Below are positions 24,901-34,167 of a stretch of 64,000 nt of DNA, in pieces; the first letter of the stretch is position 1; each line of letters opens with the position of its first letter. The stretch spans positions 62,001 through 126,000 of the forward strand of contig NZ_JACJUQ010000003.1 of assembly GCF_014235845.1 (NCBI RefSeq), in the 5' to 3' direction. The notes under the pieces are model-generated. The model saw nothing but the letters and a program-made list of their open reading frames with translations. It was not told the origin of the DNA and searched no databases. Source of the DNA: Pontivivens nitratireducens. Its GTDB lineage: Bacteria; Pseudomonadota; Alphaproteobacteria; Rhodobacterales; Rhodobacteraceae. Made by a program: the position numbers and the translations under genes.

Positions 24901-25353
24901 ATGATCGAGGCGCGATATCCCTACAGCCCGCATATCCGGATGATCGGATTGCTGGCGGGGGTCGGCCTCGTAATGGTTCTGGCGATCTCGTCCCCGCCGA
25001 GCGGGGGCGAGGGTGCCGGATTTGCGGCCAAGATATTGCTGCCGATCGTGGCGCTGCTGGTCCTTTGCGGATGGTCGTACCGGCGCGAAAATTCCGACAG
25101 CAGGCCCGTCGTGCCGACGCGCGCGGCGATCATCGCGCCGCTGAATGCGGTGAGCGCGAAGCGGATCACACTGCGCTATGCTGACATTGCGAACATGCAT
25201 GTGATAGGCCTGCGCAATAACACGACCCTGCGGATCCAATATGCCGGCGGGGCCTTGGGCATCCCCCTTGGTGCGATGCCCGACGAAAACACGTTCAAGA
25301 GCCCGAGCCACGATCTGGCCGCGCGGATTGAGAAAGCGAAGCCTCATGCCTGA
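24901..25353 (+). CDS. Two-helix membrane protein of unknown function
   Basis: A 150-residue protein with two hydrophobic segments (MIGLLAGVGLVMVLAI and ILLPIVALLVLCGW) followed by a soluble beta-rich part (ITLRYADIANMHVIGLRN, TLRIQYAGGALGIPL). The architecture resembles membrane proteins with a PH-like domain. It has the strongest ribosome site nearby, GAGGAGGA 5 nt upstream, and its stop overlaps the following hydrolase by 8 bp, so the genes are translationally coupled. No function is known. Confidence 0.75.
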   Translation: MIEARYPYSPHIRMIGLLAGVGLVMVLAISSPPSGGEGAGFAAKILLPIVALLVLCGWSYRRENSDSRPVVPTRAAIIAPLNAVSAKRITLRYADIANMHVIGLRNNTTLRIQYAGGALGIPLGAMPDENTFKSPSHDLAARIEKAKPHA

Positions 25354-26380
25354 TGATATTCCCGTAACCATCAATTTCCCCCATGCCGAACCGCCCGCCC
25401 ATGGCGAGGTCACGCAGGTGGCCGATGGAATCCTGTGGGCGCGACTTCCGCTGCCCATGGTGCTGAACCACGTCAATATCTACATCCTCGACGATGGTGA
25501 CGGCTGGACGGTGGTGGACGCCGGCATCGACACCCCCACCGCGCGGCAGATATGGGAGCGCCTCTTGTCCGGGCCGCTGGCGGGCAAGCCTGTGCGCCGC
25601 GTCGTGCTGACGCATCATCATCCCGACCATGTCGGTCTGGTCGGCTGGTTCCAGCAGCGGGGGGCGGAACTGGTCACGACCCGCACCGCATGGTTGTTTG
25701 CGCGGATGCTGACTTTGGATGAGCAGGAAACCCTGCCCGAGCAGACGCTGGACTTCTACGCCCGTGCCGGGATGGATGCCGCACGGCTGGACAAGCGCCG
25801 CACCGAACGGCCGTTCAACTTCTCCGACTCGGTCCATCCGATGCCTGTCGGGTTCACCCGAATCCAGCAGGGCGACAAGATTCGCATCGGCGGGCGTGAC
25901 TGGGACATCCATATCGGCAACGGCCACGCGCCGGAGCATGCGACGCTGTGGTCGGGCGACCTGATTCTGGCGGGGGATCAGATCATTCCCGGCATCTCCT
26001 CCAATATCGGGGTCTACGCGACGGAGCCGGACGCAGATCCGCTGGGTGAGTGGATCGAGAGCTGCCAGCGGCTCAGCGATCTGGCAACACCCCGACATCT
26101 GGCCCTGCCGGGGCACAAGCTGCCGTTTACCGGCGTTCCGGCCCGTTTGCGGCAGTTGATCGACAATCACGAAAATGCGCTGCGGCGCCTGCTGGCCTTC
26201 GTCGCGGAGCCGCGTCGCGCGCCGGAATGTTTCCCGCTGCTGTTCAAACGCACCATCGACGACGCGACTTTCGGTCTGGCCCTGGCTGAGACCGTGGCCC
26301 ACCTGAACCACCTCTGGCATAATGGGGCGGTCACGCGCGAACTGGCGGAGGATGGAGCATGGATCTGGACGGCAAGGTAA
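25346..26380 (+). CDS. MBL-fold metallohydrolase
   Basis: A 344-residue metallo-beta-lactamase-fold hydrolase with the zinc motif THHHPDH (about 89-95), the third histidine in GNGHAPEH, a metal-bridging Asp in LILAGDQ, and a final LPGHKLPF. A C-terminal winged-helix (LLFKRTIDDATFGLALAETVAHLNHLWHNGAV) is typical of the LACTB2/RNase-Z-like lactamase group often encoded beside acyl-CoA dehydrogenases. It probably acts on a thioester or phosphodiester, unknown. The ATG overlaps the upstream stop and is preferred over the longer frame. Confidence 0.88.
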   Translation: MPDDIPVTINFPHAEPPAHGEVTQVADGILWARLPLPMVLNHVNIYILDDGDGWTVVDAGIDTPTARQIWERLLSGPLAGKPVRRVVLTHHHPDHVGLVGWFQQRGAELVTTRTAWLFARMLTLDEQETLPEQTLDFYARAGMDAARLDKRRTERPFNFSDSVHPMPVGFTRIQQGDKIRIGGRDWDIHIGNGHAPEHATLWSGDLILAGDQIIPGISSNIGVYATEPDADPLGEWIESCQRLSDLATPRHLALPGHKLPFTGVPARLRQLIDNHENALRRLLAFVAEPRRAPECFPLLFKRTIDDATFGLALAETVAHLNHLWHNGAVTRELAEDGAWIWTAR

Positions 26381-26805
26381 ACACGACCGCAGAGGCGGCG
26401 GAGAATGCCGTGCTCGCCCACGCGGTTCATATCGAGGGGCAGGAGGTCGCTGAAAACTGCGACCGCCCAAACGCGCTGAAGGCGGATGCGGGAAAGTCGC
26501 CCGCCCAGTGGGCCTATGAGCGGATCATCAACTATATCCAGAAGTTCGAGGAATTGCTCGACGCCGAGCATGAGGTTGGCTTGGGGTTTGTCGGATCGGA
26601 CAGCGGCACGCTGACCATTCAGGGAATGGGCTATTTCGCGCCGGACATCATCACATTCTACGGCACCGATGCCGGGGGCAACAAACGTCAGTTGATCCAG
26701 CATGTCAGCCAGTTGAGCGTCATGCTGACCGCCGCGCCCAGATTGAAAAGCCCCGCGCAGCGCATCGGGTTCAAGCTGGCCGCCGATCTGGAGGGCAAGG
26801 GCTGA
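26359..26805 (+). CDS. DUF6173 family protein
   Basis: A 148-residue soluble protein whose core SPAQWAYERIINYIQKFEEL, DAEHEVGLGFVGSDSG and the IQGMGYFAPDIITFYG segment matches the alphaproteobacterial DUF6173 family. Function is unknown; the conserved Trp-Ala-Tyr-Glu helix and a small beta domain suggest a ligand- or protein-binding role. It overlaps the hydrolase gene by 22 bp in another frame, so it belongs to the same operon. Confidence 0.78.
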   Translation: MDLDGKVNTTAEAAENAVLAHAVHIEGQEVAENCDRPNALKADAGKSPAQWAYERIINYIQKFEELLDAEHEVGLGFVGSDSGTLTIQGMGYFAPDIITFYGTDAGGNKRQLIQHVSQLSVMLTAAPRLKSPAQRIGFKLAADLEGKG

Positions 26806-26860
26806 CTTGCGCGGCGCACCGCATGGTGTATGAAACGAACAGCATTCTAAGGGGAAGAAC

Positions 26861-27007
26861 ATGGCCGATCATCACGAACCGCACGAGCATGGCACGATGG
26901 ACATCACCGCGCAGGAGAAGACCTTCGCCGGATTTCTGACATTCGGAACCCGGCTCACAATCGCGTGCATCGCGGTCCTGATCTTCCTCGCGATTTTCCG
27001 CACGTAA
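26861..27007 (+). CDS. aa3-type cytochrome c oxidase subunit IV-like peptide (48 aa)
   Basis: The peptide starts MADHHEPHEHGTMDI, followed by TAQEKTFAGFLTFGT and one membrane helix (IACIAVLIFLAIF). This His-rich start, QEKTF motif and single helix are characteristic of the small subunit IV of alphaproteobacterial aa3 oxidases (Paracoccus CtaI-like). It was too short for routine gene lists. AGGGGAAGAAC precedes the ATG. The other oxidase subunits are not in the window, as is usual for this lone gene. It is convergent with the phosphatase gene. Confidence 0.85.
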   Translation: MADHHEPHEHGTMDITAQEKTFAGFLTFGTRLTIACIAVLIFLAIFRT

Positions 27008-27022
27008 TCGTTGCCGCCGGGC

Positions 27023-27790
27023 CTAGCCGCGCGGCAGCAGTGGCCGGATATTGTGGCCGGTCAGGATGCCGGCCTGATCGCCGTCCAGCACCAGACAGGT
27101 CAGCCTGTCACCGAACACGGCGCCGGTGTCGATCGCGATGCGGTAGCCGTGATGTTCGGGATCGTCCACCACCGTGTGGCCATGCACCACGGTAAACGGC
27201 AGCGTTCCCTGCCAGTCCATCCAGCCCTCGCGAATCCACAGCAGATCCTCGACGGTCTGGTCCTGCGGCGGGCGGGTCGGATCAATTCCTGCGTGGACGA
27301 ACAGATAATCGCCGATCCGATGTTGCAGCGATAGGCCGGCCACGTAATCCAGATGCGCCTGCGGGATCGCCTGCGCTGCGGCCTCGTGAAATTCCGCCGC
27401 ACGCTCCAGCCCCAGAACGCCGGGGGGCACGTCCACACCGTAGCTCATCAGGGTTTCCCCGCCGCCGATGCGCGGATGCAGGTAGTGATAACCCTTCTCG
27501 CGATACAGCTTGGGATCCTGCCAATCGGGATGGGTCGCGTAGCGCAGGAACATCCGGTCGTGGTTGCCCATCAGGTCGATACGTTCCTCGCCCTGGCTGG
27601 CGATCAGATAGTCGATGACGCCGCGACTGTCCGGCCCACGGTCGGTATAGTCGCCCAGATGGATGATCCGCACCTCGCGCCCCGGATGTTGCGCGCGGTC
27701 GCGCTCGATCCAGTCGTGGACCTCCCTCAGGTTGTCCAACATGCCGTGAACATCGCCTATGGCATAGATGCGGATACCGTCCGTGTGCAT
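27023..27790 (-). CDS. Metallophosphoesterase, ApaH/PrpA-like serine/threonine phosphatase
   Basis: A 255-residue calcineurin-like enzyme with the complete metal set: GDVHG (12-16), GDYTDRGPDS, the LMGNHDRMFL signature, and the later VHAGIDP and VVHGHT histidines. It is predicted to be a cytoplasmic protein phosphatase or diadenosine polyphosphatase. ATG is chosen over a TTG four codons upstream because GGGA lies between them. It follows rpsU on the same strand but is separated from it by a strong terminator that lies at the phosphatase start, so it needs its own promoter or read-through. Confidence 0.87.
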   Translation of the reverse strand: MHTDGIRIYAIGDVHGMLDNLREVHDWIERDRAQHPGREVRIIHLGDYTDRGPDSRGVIDYLIASQGEERIDLMGNHDRMFLRYATHPDWQDPKLYREKGYHYLHPRIGGGETLMSYGVDVPPGVLGLERAAEFHEAAAQAIPQAHLDYVAGLSLQHRIGDYLFVHAGIDPTRPPQDQTVEDLLWIREGWMDWQGTLPFTVVHGHTVVDDPEHHGYRIAIDTGAVFGDRLTCLVLDGDQAGILTGHNIRPLLPRG

Positions 27791-27810
27791 GATCGTTCCC
27801 AACAGTCAGA

Positions 27811-27850
27811 ACCAAAATGAAAAGCCCCCGCACCGTGAGGTGCGAGGGCC
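27811..27850 (-). terminator. Rho-independent terminator of rpsU
   Basis: On the minus strand GCCCTCGCACC and GGTGCGGGGGC form an 11-bp stem with a TCAC loop (one G-U pair), followed by TTTTCATTTT. It lies 46 bp after the rpsU stop. Confidence 0.85.
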
Positions 27851-27895
27851 TGAATGACAACAGTCGGGTGGCACCGACCGGTTGCTTTCATCGTA

Positions 27896-28102
27896 TCAGA
27901 GCATGCCTTCGCGCTGAGCCTTTTTACGAGCCAGCTTGCGCGCACGGCGGACGGCCTCGGCCTTCTCACGTGCTCGCTTGATCGACGGTTTCTCGTAATG
28001 TTGCTTGAGCTTCATTTCCCGAAACACACCTTCACGCTGAAGCTTTTTCTTCAGGGCGCGGAGGGCCTGATCGACGTTGTTGTCGCGAACCTGTACCTGC
28101 AC
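27896..28102 (-). CDS. rpsU: 30S ribosomal protein S21
   Basis: A 68-residue very basic protein with the full S21 pattern: [37 protein letters not shown], and the C-terminal [20 protein letters not shown] tail. It binds the 16S 3' region near the anti-Shine-Dalgarno. The start codon is GTG, with AAGGTGG upstream. The gene is monocistronic, bounded by its terminator and a divergent COQ9 gene. The 136-bp divergent gap also carries a tandem GGCCTTCGC duplication next to the COQ9 side. Confidence 0.97.
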   Translation of the reverse strand: MQVQVRDNNVDQALRALKKKLQREGVFREMKLKQHYEKPSIKRAREKAEAVRRARKLARKKAQREGML

Positions 28103-28238
28103 TTGTAGTCACCACCTTCCTAGTAAAATTGCGAAATTGCAGGAATGCGCTAGATAGACCCGCAACGACGTCTTGTCTACCCTTCACGGGCCTTCGCAGG
28201 CCTTCGCGGGGACCGAGACATGCAAGCAGGAGGACGAT

Positions 28239-28925
28239 ATGACCGAAAACATGGCGGAACGTCACGATCTGGCCCGGGATGCGGTTCTGGACGCGGCCAT
28301 GGTCCATGTCCCGTTTGACGGCTGGTCGCAGGAAACGATGCGCCGCGCGATTGCCGATTCGGGGGTGGAGCCGGCATTGGCCGATGCGCTGTTCCCGCGC
28401 GGCCCCGTCGATCTGGCGCTGGCGTTTCATTATCGCGGCGACCGGATGTTGGCGGAATGGCTGCCCGAATTACAGGGCGGCATGACGGCGAGGATCACGC
28501 AGGCCGTCTGGCATCGGCTGGAACTGGTGGACGGACAAAAGGAAGCCGTGCGCCGGGGGGCCACGCTGTTCGCGCTGCCCAATCACGCCGTCGATGGTTC
28601 ACGCGCGATCTGGAACACGGCAGACACGATCTGGACCGGGCTGGGCGACAGTGCCGATGATTACAACTGGTACACGAAGCGTGCGACCCTGTCCGCCGTC
28701 TATTCCTCGACGGTGCTGTACTGGCTGGGCGACACGAGCCCGGATCACAGCGCAACGCGGGAGTTTCTGGACCGGCGCATCGCGGATGTGATGTGGGTTG
28801 AAAAGACCAAAGCCCGCCTGCGTCAGACGCCGCTGGCCCGGGCCTTCGACATCGGGCCGGGGCGTTTGTTGAGCCGGGTCCGCCCGCCCGTTCCGCGTGC
28901 GATGCCCGGACGGTTCAACCGGTGA
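28239..28925 (+). CDS. COQ9 family protein (ubiquinone biosynthesis)
   Basis: A 228-residue protein with the COQ9 layout: a TetR-like N-terminal helical part (LARDAVLDAAMVHVPFDGWS, RRAIADSGVEPALADALFP) and the conserved C-terminal lipid-binding fold containing AIWNTADTIWTGLGDSADDYNWYTKR, where the WxxAD and DxNWYTKR motifs are diagnostic. It is expected to present ubiquinone intermediates to COQ7-type hydroxylase. AGGAGGA precedes the start. It overlaps the end of the convergent cfa gene by 11 bp. Confidence 0.9.
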   Translation: MTENMAERHDLARDAVLDAAMVHVPFDGWSQETMRRAIADSGVEPALADALFPRGPVDLALAFHYRGDRMLAEWLPELQGGMTARITQAVWHRLELVDGQKEAVRRGATLFALPNHAVDGSRAIWNTADTIWTGLGDSADDYNWYTKRATLSAVYSSTVLYWLGDTSPDHSATREFLDRRIADVMWVEKTKARLRQTPLARAFDIGPGRLLSRVRPPVPRAMPGRFNR

Positions 28926-30174
28926 TGCGTTGCGGTTCGAGGCGCTCCTCCGCCTCTGCCAGCCGTGCCTCGGCCTGCGCAATGTAATCGCGTGTCAGGG
29001 GTACGGCGTCCCGCTGGTGGGTGAGTTGCACCTGATAGACGACTTGGCCGCGCCAGCGAAACGCGGCCTCGGACGCGGCGAGATAGAAATCCCACATCCG
29101 GCAGAACCGCTCATCATACAGACGGGCGGCGTCGTCCCAGCGTGCCAGGAACCGCTGACGCCAGTTGCGCAGGGTCATCGCGTAGTGCAGGCGCAGGTTT
29201 TCGACATCGGTCATGTATAGCCCCGCGCGTTGCGCCGCGGCCGCGATCTGATCGAGGGTCGGGATATATCCGCCGGGAAAGATGTACTTGCGGATGAACG
29301 GTGCCGTCGGCGCGGGGGGGGCGGCGTTGCCGATGGTGTGCAGCAGCATGACGCCATCGGGGCGCAACAGCTCCGCCACCTTATTGAAAAAGGTGTCGTA
29401 TTGACTCTTGCCCACATGCTCGAACATCCCGACGGAGACGATCCGGTCGAAATCACGCTGCAAGGTGCGATAATCCTTCAACTCATACTCCGTCCGGTCG
29501 CCATAGCCCAGTTCGGCACTGCGGGCGGTGGCATAGGCATGCTGTTCGGTCGAAAGAGTGACGCCCTTGACCCGCGCGCCCGCCGTTCCGGCCAGATACC
29601 GCGCCATGCCACCCCAACCGCACCCGATGTCGAGCACCTCCAGCCCTTCGCGGTTCAGATGCATCTTGGCGGCGATGTGACGTTTCTTGAGCGTTTGCGC
29701 GGTGTCCAGATCGGTGTCGGATGTCGGGAAATAGGCGCAGGAATATTGCCGGTCCTCATCCAGAAACAACTCGTACAGTTCCGTTGAAAGATCGTAGTGA
29801 TGCGCGACGTTCTGCCGGGCGCGCGTCAGGCCGTTGCGATCCAGCATCCGGTACATCGCGCCACGGACGCGCAGCAATGCGTTGAGTCGGGGGTGCATTT
29901 CCTCGACCCGCGCGACATCGCACAGCACCGCGCGCAACAGATCGTAGATGTCGCCCTCCAACATCTCCAGATCGCCATCCATATAGGCCTCAGCCAGCTT
30001 GAGCGAGGGGTCGAGCGCGATGTTGCGTTCCGCCCGCGCATTGACCCGGACGTGCGGGGTCGGGATATCGGAGCGTTCCGTGCCGAACAGGTGGGTTTTT
30101 CCGTGCGCGTCGGTTACCCGCAAGGCTTGCGTGCGGACCACGTCATCGACGAGCTTGTGAAGTATGCCGAGCAT
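28915..30174 (-). CDS. Cyclopropane-fatty-acyl-phospholipid synthase family methyltransferase (copy 1)
   Basis: A 419-residue SAM-dependent enzyme. An N-terminal lipid-binding domain (LDPSLKLAEAYMDGDLEML) precedes ARQNVAHHYDLSTELYELFLDED, the SAM loop VLDIGCGWGGMARYLA, GVTLSTEQ and FDRIVSVGMFEHVG, and then the FIRKYIFPGGYIPTL signature. It should add a methylene or methyl group to unsaturated acyl chains of membrane phospholipids. It is encoded 63 bp after the iron-sulfur photolyase on the same strand. A second copy at 52.8 kb lies in another photolyase cluster; either could be the UfaM-type methylase of furan fatty acid synthesis rather than true Cfa. Confidence 0.9.
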   Translation of the reverse strand: MLGILHKLVDDVVRTQALRVTDAHGKTHLFGTERSDIPTPHVRVNARAERNIALDPSLKLAEAYMDGDLEMLEGDIYDLLRAVLCDVARVEEMHPRLNALLRVRGAMYRMLDRNGLTRARQNVAHHYDLSTELYELFLDEDRQYSCAYFPTSDTDLDTAQTLKKRHIAAKMHLNREGLEVLDIGCGWGGMARYLAGTAGARVKGVTLSTEQHAYATARSAELGYGDRTEYELKDYRTLQRDFDRIVSVGMFEHVGKSQYDTFFNKVAELLRPDGVMLLHTIGNAAPPAPTAPFIRKYIFPGGYIPTLDQIAAAAQRAGLYMTDVENLRLHYAMTLRNWRQRFLARWDDAARLYDERFCRMWDFYLAASEAAFRWRGQVVYQVQLTHQRDAVPLTRDYIAQAEARLAEAEERLEPQRITG

Positions 30175-30237
30175 GGCGGACCTCCGTTACAGACCAATGT
30201 CCCGGCAGAGTATCTGAAACCTTTGTCTGGTCCACCC

Positions 30238-31773
30238 TCAGATTCGTTGACCTGCGTCCAGTCTGGCCAGAAGGTCGGTGGCACTGGCCCGGCTTTCATC
30301 ACGCTTGCCCTCATCCATCCGGTCCCAGGTGCGGTACATCTGCGCCATGCGCGGATTACGCGCGAACCGGTCGCGGTGGCGCAGCAGGAAATCCCAGTAG
30401 AGCGGGTTGAACGGGCAGCAACCCTCACCCGACTTGCGTGAGACGGAATAGGCGCATCCCTTGCAATGGTCGGACATGCGATTGATGTAAGCGCCGGATG
30501 CGGCATAGGGCTTGGACCCCACGATGCCGCCATCCGCGAACAGGACCATGCCGACGGTGTTTGGTGCTTCGACCCATTCGAAGGCATCGGCATAGACCGC
30601 CAGATACCATTCATGCACCTGTTGCGGGTCCAGCCCGGCGAGCAGGGCGAAATTGCCGGTGACCATCAGGCGCTGGATATGGTGGGCATAGGCGTCCTCA
30701 ATGGTCTGGCCGATGGCGGATTTCATGCAGGCCATGTCCGTCTCGCCCGACCAGTAGAACCATGGCAGGTCGCGATTCGCGTTCAGGGCGTTGCGGGCGG
30801 CATAGTCCGGTCCTTCGTGGAAATAGACGCCTCTGACGAATTCGCGCCAGCCAAGGATCTGGCGGATATAGCCCTCGACCGCGTTCAGGGGGGCGCGGCC
30901 CGCACGATACTCCGCCTCCGCCCGCTGGCACAGGTCCAGGGGATCGAGCAGGCCGATGTTCAGATACGGGCTGAGGATCGAGTGATAGAGGAACTTCTCC
31001 CCCTCCAGCATCGCGTCCTGATAATCGCCGAAGCGGGGCAGGGCCTCCGCCATGAACCAGTCGCGCGCGGCCTCGGCCCCGGCGCGGGTGGTGGCGAACC
31101 AGAACGGGTGGAGCGTGCCGAAAGTATCCGGGTACTCACGCTCCACCAGCGCCAGGACCTGCGTCACGACCTCATCGTACTGGTGGTGCAGGGGTTGGGG
31201 CATGAACAGATCCGCCCTGGCCGGTTTGCGGTTGTCGTGGTCGTAGTTCCACTTGCCGCCCTCGGGGTGATCGCCATCCATCAGGATGCCGGTCTTGCGG
31301 CGCATCTCACGATAGAAATACTCCATCCGCAGGGTTTTTCGCCCCTCGGCCCACCCGGAAAAATCCGTCTCGGAACAGATGAAGCGTGTGTCGGGATGCT
31401 GACGCACAGGCAGCGGCAGATCGTCGAGCAGCTGGCGCAACCGCCATTCGCCGGGTGTGGTGGCGATCACGGAGCTGGCGCCGTGTTCCTCAGCCCGGCG
31501 CAGCAATTCGCCGCCGATGCTGTGCGTGTTGTGCGGGTCGTCCAGCGGGGTGTAGGCAACTGCCCAGCCATCGCGGCGAAGGTCATCGGCGAAATGACGC
31601 ATCGCGGCGAGGATCAGCGCGATTTTCTTGGCATGGTGGGGCACATATGTTCCCTCGGCACGGACCTCCGCCATCACGATGACGTCACGGGATTTGTCAG
31701 CTGAATCGAGGGCGCTGAGGTCGGGGCTGAGTTGATCGCCAAGGATCAGGATCAAACGCGGCGCGCTCACCAC
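30238..31773 (-). CDS. Iron-sulfur bacterial cryptochrome/(6-4) photolyase (FeS-BCP, PhrB/CryB type)
   Basis: A 511-residue flavoprotein of the FeS-BCP clade. It starts with [16 protein letters not shown] and shows [44 protein letters not shown] and [19 protein letters not shown]. The four [4Fe-4S] cysteines are present: C349 (DMACMK), C437 and C440 (HCKGC), and C453 ([10 protein letters not shown]), matching the known spacing of Agrobacterium PhrB. It repairs (6-4) lesions or acts as a light regulator. The start is one of two consecutive GTG codons overlapping the upstream SDR stop; ribosylumazine and FAD are the expected cofactors. Confidence 0.93.
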   Translation of the reverse strand: MVSAPRLILILGDQLSPDLSALDSADKSRDVIVMAEVRAEGTYVPHHAKKIALILAAMRHFADDLRRDGWAVAYTPLDDPHNTHSIGGELLRRAEEHGASSVIATTPGEWRLRQLLDDLPLPVRQHPDTRFICSETDFSGWAEGRKTLRMEYFYREMRRKTGILMDGDHPEGGKWNYDHDNRKPARADLFMPQPLHHQYDEVVTQVLALVEREYPDTFGTLHPFWFATTRAGAEAARDWFMAEALPRFGDYQDAMLEGEKFLYHSILSPYLNIGLLDPLDLCQRAEAEYRAGRAPLNAVEGYIRQILGWREFVRGVYFHEGPDYAARNALNANRDLPWFYWSGETDMACMKSAIGQTIEDAYAHHIQRLMVTGNFALLAGLDPQQVHEWYLAVYADAFEWVEAPNTVGMVLFADGGIVGSKPYAASGAYINRMSDHCKGCAYSVSRKSGEGCCPFNPLYWDFLLRHRDRFARNPRMAQMYRTWDRMDEGKRDESRASATDLLARLDAGQRI

Positions 31774-32453
31774 GGCACGACATCCCCGCGCCAGTCGAAG
31801 AAGCCGCCGGTGTGGGCGGGGGTCAGCCGGGCCATGGCGTTCGCCAGATTCTCCGCCGCCTCCGCCGCCGGAACGGAGGGGTGGCGGCCAAGATATTTCC
31901 GGGTCAGGTCCGATTCCACCGTGCCGGGATGCAGGGCGACCACGACCGCCTCGGGCCGCTTGCGCGATACTTCGATCGCGGCGGTGCGCACGATCTGGTT
32001 CAGCGCCGCCTTTGCCGCGCGATAGGCGATCCAGCCGCCGGCGCGGTTGTCCCCGATCGACCCCACACGCGCCGAAAGCGTGGCGAAGAGGGCGGGCCCC
32101 CCGTCCGCCAGCAGCGGCACCAGATGTTTCAGCAGCAGGGCGGGACCGGTCGCGTTCAGCGCGAATTGTGCGGCCATGGCTGCGGGGTCGATGGCGGCGA
32201 TTGTCTTCTCCGGCCCGTGTCCGTCGATTTCCAGCGCGCCCGTCGCGTCGAAGATCAGGCGGTAGCCGGGGGTCAGACCCTGCACAGCCGCCGCGATGCT
32301 GGCCTCATCCGTCAGATCCAGCCCGTCGGTGGATCGGCTGAGCGTCTCAACCTGCATTACAGGCTGCAAACGCCGTGCCAGCGCGGCACCGATGCCGCCG
32401 CTGGCCCCCAGGATCAGCGCCCGTCCGCCCCCGTATTTTTCGTCAAAATTCAT
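31767..32453 (-). CDS. Short-chain dehydrogenase/reductase (C-factor-like)
   Basis: A 228-residue Rossmann enzyme: [17 protein letters not shown] is the NAD(P) glycine motif, [12 protein letters not shown] the NAG-like helix, and the catalytic set is Ser in ATLSARVG and [10 protein letters not shown] (Tyr-x3-Lys). [14 protein letters not shown] and [14 protein letters not shown] at the end mark the CsgA/C-factor-like subgroup. The ATG has only a weak ribosome site; an upstream in-frame ATG (32474) is an alternative. It is translationally coupled to the photolyase (GTGA overlap) and follows rlmJ closely. Confidence 0.87.
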   Translation of the reverse strand: MNFDEKYGGGRALILGASGGIGAALARRLQPVMQVETLSRSTDGLDLTDEASIAAAVQGLTPGYRLIFDATGALEIDGHGPEKTIAAIDPAAMAAQFALNATGPALLLKHLVPLLADGGPALFATLSARVGSIGDNRAGGWIAYRAAKAALNQIVRTAAIEVSRKRPEAVVVALHPGTVESDLTRKYLGRHPSVPAAEAAENLANAMARLTPAHTGGFFDWRGDVVPW

Positions 32454-32492
32454 GGCAGTCAAAATGGGCTGCATGAACGCGCCGCCCAAGTG

Positions 32493-33227
32493 TCAGACGG
32501 TCGCAGGCCCCAGTTCCACACCGGCGGGCAGGTTCACCGCCGCAAGGCCGGAGCCGAGCATGCCCGCGCCGCCCTTCAGGTCGAACGCGATCTCGTGAAT
32601 GACGGGGTTCAGCGGCGCGATCTCCTCCAGCAGTTCGGCGTGACGCCCGGCGCGCAGGATCGGATACCAGACCATGACGCAGGCCTCGGGCCATTTGCGG
32701 CGCAGCAGGTTGCGCATGAACGCCCCCGCCTGCGCATATTCTGTCTTCACCTCGTAGGACGGGTCGATCAGCACCATGCCCGCGCGCGGTTCGGGGGGCG
32801 ACAGGTCCATCACGCCCTGATAGCCGTCACATCGCTGGATCGCCGCACCGGGCAGCACGTCGCACAGCGCCGCATGTTCGGCGGGGTGCAGTTCCATCAG
32901 ATGCATCTGATCCTGATCGCGCAGCATCGACGCGGCAAGCCACGGGGAGCCGGGATAGGCCGTCGGACCGTTCAGGTCGCGCACCAGTTCCAGCGTCTCG
33001 GCAAAGGGTTCGCCCGCCAGATCGGTCAAGGCGATCCCCTCCGCTGCCTCACCTGTCTTGCGGCTCTCGGCGCTGGCCAGATCGTAGAGGCCGCGGCCGG
33101 AATGCGTCTCCATATAGGTCAGGGGGCGAGGTTTCGCCGTCAGCGCGCGCAGCACGCGAGCCAGGGCCACATGCTTGTGCACGTCCGCAGGGCCGCCGGC
33201 GTGATAGGCATGTTGGTAGCTCAGCAT
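32493..33227 (-). CDS. rlmJ: 23S rRNA (adenine-2030 N6)-methyltransferase RlmJ
   Basis: A 244-residue SAM methyltransferase with the RlmJ start [22 protein letters not shown], the [10 protein letters not shown] motif, GSPWLA and [10 protein letters not shown]. The catalytic DPPYE is DPSYE here (LIDPSYEVK), one residue different from the consensus but still a plausible N6-adenine site. [13 protein letters not shown] and [10 protein letters not shown] close the domain. First gene of a minus-strand run with the SDR and photolyase. It is divergent from rpsD across 252 bp. Confidence 0.93.
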   Translation of the reverse strand: MLSYQHAYHAGGPADVHKHVALARVLRALTAKPRPLTYMETHSGRGLYDLASAESRKTGEAAEGIALTDLAGEPFAETLELVRDLNGPTAYPGSPWLAASMLRDQDQMHLMELHPAEHAALCDVLPGAAIQRCDGYQGVMDLSPPEPRAGMVLIDPSYEVKTEYAQAGAFMRNLLRRKWPEACVMVWYPILRAGRHAELLEEIAPLNPVIHEIAFDLKGGAGMLGSGLAAVNLPAGVELGPATV

Positions 33228-33303
33228 CGCAATCTCCAGTTATCCGGATGTCAGGTCACACAGCGCGAGCGGGCGGATTCAGCGCAGCCCCGGCAGGGTC
33301 CGG

Positions 33304-33331
33304 TTGACTCCACCGTTCGCGTCCGTATAAC
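33304..33331 (+). promoter_or_regulatory. Sigma-70 promoter of rpsD
   Basis: TTGACT and TATAAC are separated by 16 bases, followed directly by a GC-rich discriminator CCGCCC. The same TATAACCCGCCC string occurs at the tRNA-Ser promoter in this window. A leader of about 140 nt separates it from the rpsD start. Confidence 0.75.
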
Positions 33332-33479
33332 CCGCCCATCCCGGATTGGCGAACGCCGTCTGGGCCTTGGTGTTTGTGGTCCTCGCAAGAGGAACCCTGT
33401 CGCCCGTGTTTCGCAAGATGGACGGGAGAGGAAAGCACCTTTCACATCGCGCATCCGCGCCACAGAAAGGAACCAGATC

Positions 33480-34100
33480 GTGACCAAACGCACGTCTGCC
33501 AAGTACAAGCTCGACCGCCGCATGGGCGAAAACATCTGGGGTCGTCCGAAGTCCCCGGTGAACCGCCGTGAATACGGCCCCGGCCAGCACGGCCAGCGCC
33601 GCAAGGGCAAGCTGTCCGATTTCGGCCTTCAGCTGCGCGCCAAGCAGAAATTGAAGGGCTATTACGGCGACCTGACCGAAAAGCAATTCCGCCGCATCTA
33701 TGCCGAGGCAGAGCGTCTGCGCGGCGACACCGGTGAGAACCTGATCGGCCTGCTGGAAAGCCGTCTGGATGCCATCGTGTACCGCGCGAAGTGGGTTCCG
33801 ACCGTCTTCGCCGCACGCCAGTTCGTCAACCACGGCCATGTCACCGTGAACGGCAAGCGGGTCAACATCGCTTCCTACCGCGTCAAGGAAGGCGACGTCG
33901 TGCAAATCCGCGAGAAGTCGCGCCAGCTGGCACTCGTCATGGAAGCGATGGGTTCGTCCGAGCGTGACACCCCCGAATATCTCGACTGCGACAACTCCAA
34001 GCTGTCCGCCGTGTTCGTGCGCAAGCCCTCGCTGGGTGATGTGCCCTATGCGGTTCAGATGGAACCGAACCTGGTCGTGGAATACTACGCGAAGAACTGA
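33480..34100 (+). CDS. rpsD: 30S ribosomal protein S4
   Basis: A 206-residue S4: [20 protein letters not shown], the [20 protein letters not shown] basic segment, [37 protein letters not shown] and the S4 RNA-binding fold [19 protein letters not shown]. The start is GTG with AAAGGA 9 nt upstream. The frame stays open far upstream only because it shadows rlmJ and the SDR on the other strand. It is a single gene with its own promoter and terminator. Autogenous control through the leader is possible. Confidence 0.97.
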   Translation: MTKRTSAKYKLDRRMGENIWGRPKSPVNRREYGPGQHGQRRKGKLSDFGLQLRAKQKLKGYYGDLTEKQFRRIYAEAERLRGDTGENLIGLLESRLDAIVYRAKWVPTVFAARQFVNHGHVTVNGKRVNIASYRVKEGDVVQIREKSRQLALVMEAMGSSERDTPEYLDCDNSKLSAVFVRKPSLGDVPYAVQMEPNLVVEYYAKN

Positions 34101-34122
34101 TCTTCGCAGTCTTGCGATTTCG

Positions 34123-34160
34123 ATGGCCGTGTCCCGCAGGGGGCACGGCCATTTTCGTTT
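34123..34160 (+). terminator. Rho-independent terminator of rpsD
   Basis: ATGGCCGTGTCCC pairs with GGGGCACGGCCAT (13 bp, one wobble) around a GCAG tetraloop, followed by TTTCGTTT. It lies 22 bp after the stop codon. Confidence 0.9.
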
Positions 34161-34167
34161 CAGGGGA

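Noticed and set aside
31812-33479. Long plus-strand open frame continuous with rpsD that would give a 762-residue protein
   Set aside because: It lies opposite the SDR and rlmJ genes, both with clear motifs on the minus strand; S4 similarity begins exactly at the GTG at 33480 with a ribosome site and its own promoter.
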